This document shows positions 5,978 to 7,070 of a DNA stretch of 7,070 nucleotides, piece after piece (the first letter of the stretch is position 1; every line of letters starts with the position of its first letter). This stretch comes from Alphaproteobacteria bacterium (GTDB taxonomy: Bacteria; Pseudomonadota; Alphaproteobacteria; Rhizobiales; Xanthobacteraceae). The translations under genes were made by a program, and so were the position numbers. A model generated the notes under the pieces. It saw only the letters and a list, made by a program, of their open reading frames with translations. It was not told the origin of the DNA and did no database searches. The DNA lies in contig VAZL01000029.1 in NCBI GenBank assembly GCA_005883445.1, positions 1 to 7,070 on the forward strand. Reading direction: 5' to 3'.

Positions 5978-7012
5978 CTATATTTGTTGTGCCACCGCGC
6001 GATGTAGCCGGATCAATTCCGGAATGGTTTCTGGTGGCCGTCGTCCGAACCCGCATTCAGTCGCGACACCGAAATCCGACACGACGCGCTTCGCTGCCGC
6101 GGCCCGACGCTTTGCGCCTTCGATCCCATCGGTAAGATGGATGAGACCGAGATAGAGTTCCGTGCCGGACTTAAGCCTGAGATCGCGTAATGGCGAAAAA
6201 TACGGATCGTCGTGGCGATCGCGCGGCACTGGCATATGCACCCACGTGATTGTTCGGTGAATTGCAGTTGTGAGGCGGTGATACACGTCAACCATGCGAC
6301 CTGTATCGGTCGGCTCGCGAACATGCTTGTGACCAGGATCCCCGTAGCAAAGGTGAATGCCTAACTCCACGTCCGCAGGAACGTGATTGCCCAGCCGTGC
6401 GAACGCCTCCACCAGCTCATCGATCGGATAATCCTTTTGCAGTTCGGGAACTTCGAGGAAGGTGTGCATTTCCGTAGCGATATCGATTTGAATAGCCAGG
6501 TCGCTATGGGGGATCGTACGAGTAATCTCGTCTAGCTCCTCCAGCAGGCGGCGCTCATAAAACGGCCAAATCCGCCACACCTCGGAGGCTATGAAGAAGG
6601 CGTATACGACGGCAAGCGGCGTAGGTAGGCAGACCTGAAATCGCACGTTGGCTGGAATCTTTCCGAGGCCTTGCAGCCGCTTGAAGATCTTATAGGACTT
6701 AAGAGCATTGTCGGCATAGCCAAGTCGACCGAATCTGACGTCTTCCGGCTTCAATCCTTCCTTGACCTTGTACCTTGGATTCCTGATGCCGCCTTGAAGT
6801 TGCCGTTCACCGCCGACCTCCAAGCCTTGTGCATTCTTCATCGGTTCGCCTTGACAAACGATCCACAACAATCGGGGACCGGTCTCGCCATCGGGGATCC
6901 GCTTGGCGAGTGTGCCCAACTGCGAGCTCACCGCTTCAAAAACCTCTTCCGCTGATGACAGCGGGACGCTACCGACGAGGAGGACGGACCGCCCTTTCTG
7001 ATTGGCTGTCAT
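5978..7012 (-). CDS. MetE/UROD-like (cobalamin-independent methionine synthase C-domain-like) protein of unknown substrate
   Basis: This 344-residue protein resembles stand-alone relatives of the C-terminal domain of methionine synthase MetE. It opens with LLVGSVPLSSAEEVF (11-25), then RIPDGETG (38-45), RFQVCLPTPLAVVYAFF (124-140) and IQIDIATE (174-181), typical barrel strands of the group. Candidate Zn ligands are H220 and C222 (GIHLCYGD) and C320 (ECGFGRRP), matching the H-x-C and late Cys of MetE; E285 might be the fourth. Known relatives move methyl groups from a donor to a thiol, but many are uncharacterised, so neither donor nor acceptor can be named. Demethylation of a methoxylated aromatic would fit the neighbours, as speculation. 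The ATG at 7012 follows GGGAGAGG. Sampled 60-base lines of this gene are about 48-53% GC, against 65-68% in the dehydrogenase and binding-protein genes, which hints at a separate origin. Confidence 0.75.
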   Translation of the reverse strand: MTANQKGRSVLLVGSVPLSSAEEVFEAVSSQLGTLAKRIPDGETGPRLLWIVCQGEPMKNAQGLEVGGERQLQGGIRNPRYKVKEGLKPEDVRFGRLGYADNALKSYKIFKRLQGLGKIPANVRFQVCLPTPLAVVYAFFIASEVWRIWPFYERRLLEELDEITRTIPHSDLAIQIDIATEMHTFLEVPELQKDYPIDELVEAFARLGNHVPADVELGIHLCYGDPGHKHVREPTDTGRMVDVYHRLTTAIHRTITWVHMPVPRDRHDDPYFSPLRDLRLKSGTELYLGLIHLTDGIEGAKRRAAAAKRVVSDFGVATECGFGRRPPETIPELIRLHRAVAQQI

Positions 7013-7070
7013 AGACCTCTCCCATATGCAGGTTCGACCAGTCGCGCCGGATTCGGCAGGCGCTTGGGAA
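7009..7070 (-). CDS. Possible C-terminal 19 codons of an upstream gene
   Basis: One minus-strand frame entering from the right edge codes PKRLPNPARLVEPAYGRGL and stops at a TGA whose bases overlap the ATG of the next gene (ATGA, 7012-7009). Such 4-base overlaps are common between co-translated genes. The fragment is too short to identify, and other frames here are also open, so this may not be coding. Confidence 0.35.
   Translation of the reverse strand, partial: PKRLPNPARLVEPAYGRGL

Overview
The window looks like part of a catabolic gene cluster from a high-GC proteobacterium. A Bradyrhizobium- or Rhodopseudomonas-like alphaproteobacterium fits the GC content, the LivK-type binding protein, the twin-arginine amidohydrolase and the tandem extradiol dioxygenases. 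This assignment is inferred from style, not from a marker gene. All supported genes lie on the minus strand, so transcription runs from position 7070 towards 1. No RNA gene, insertion sequence, CRISPR array or Rho-independent terminator was found, and no gene-free stretch exceeds 300 bases.

In order of transcription: (i) the possible last 19 codons of an upstream gene (7009-7070), whose TGA overlaps the next ATG; (ii) a MetE/UROD-like protein (5978-7012) of visibly lower GC than the rest; (iii) a short relic of the 3' end of a beta-hydroxyacid dehydrogenase gene (5857-5949); (iv) a two-domain type I extradiol dioxygenase with a full set of active-site residues (4948-5838); (v) a secreted LivK-like ABC solute-binding protein (3594-4859), preceded by two intercistronic hairpins; (vi) a 3-hydroxyisobutyrate dehydrogenase-family enzyme (2636-3529); (vii) an extradiol dioxygenase paralogue that has lost all three metal ligands (1680-2552); (viii) 9 bases on, its ligand-complete sister (813-1670); (ix) a twin-arginine amidohydrolase_2 protein, cut by the window edge (1-710).

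A plausible joint role is uptake and breakdown of an aromatic compound. The binding protein would capture an aromatic acid or similar ligand, the extradiol enzymes would open a catecholic ring, and the dehydrogenase and amidohydrolase would act on related hydroxy-acid or carboxylated compounds. The substrate cannot be read from the sequence. The ABC permease and ATPase genes, a ring-hydroxylating oxygenase and a regulator are not in the window.

The most notable points are the intact but ligand-less dioxygenase paired with an active-looking paralogue, and the dehydrogenase relic left in frame upstream of the third dioxygenase, exactly where base composition changes.
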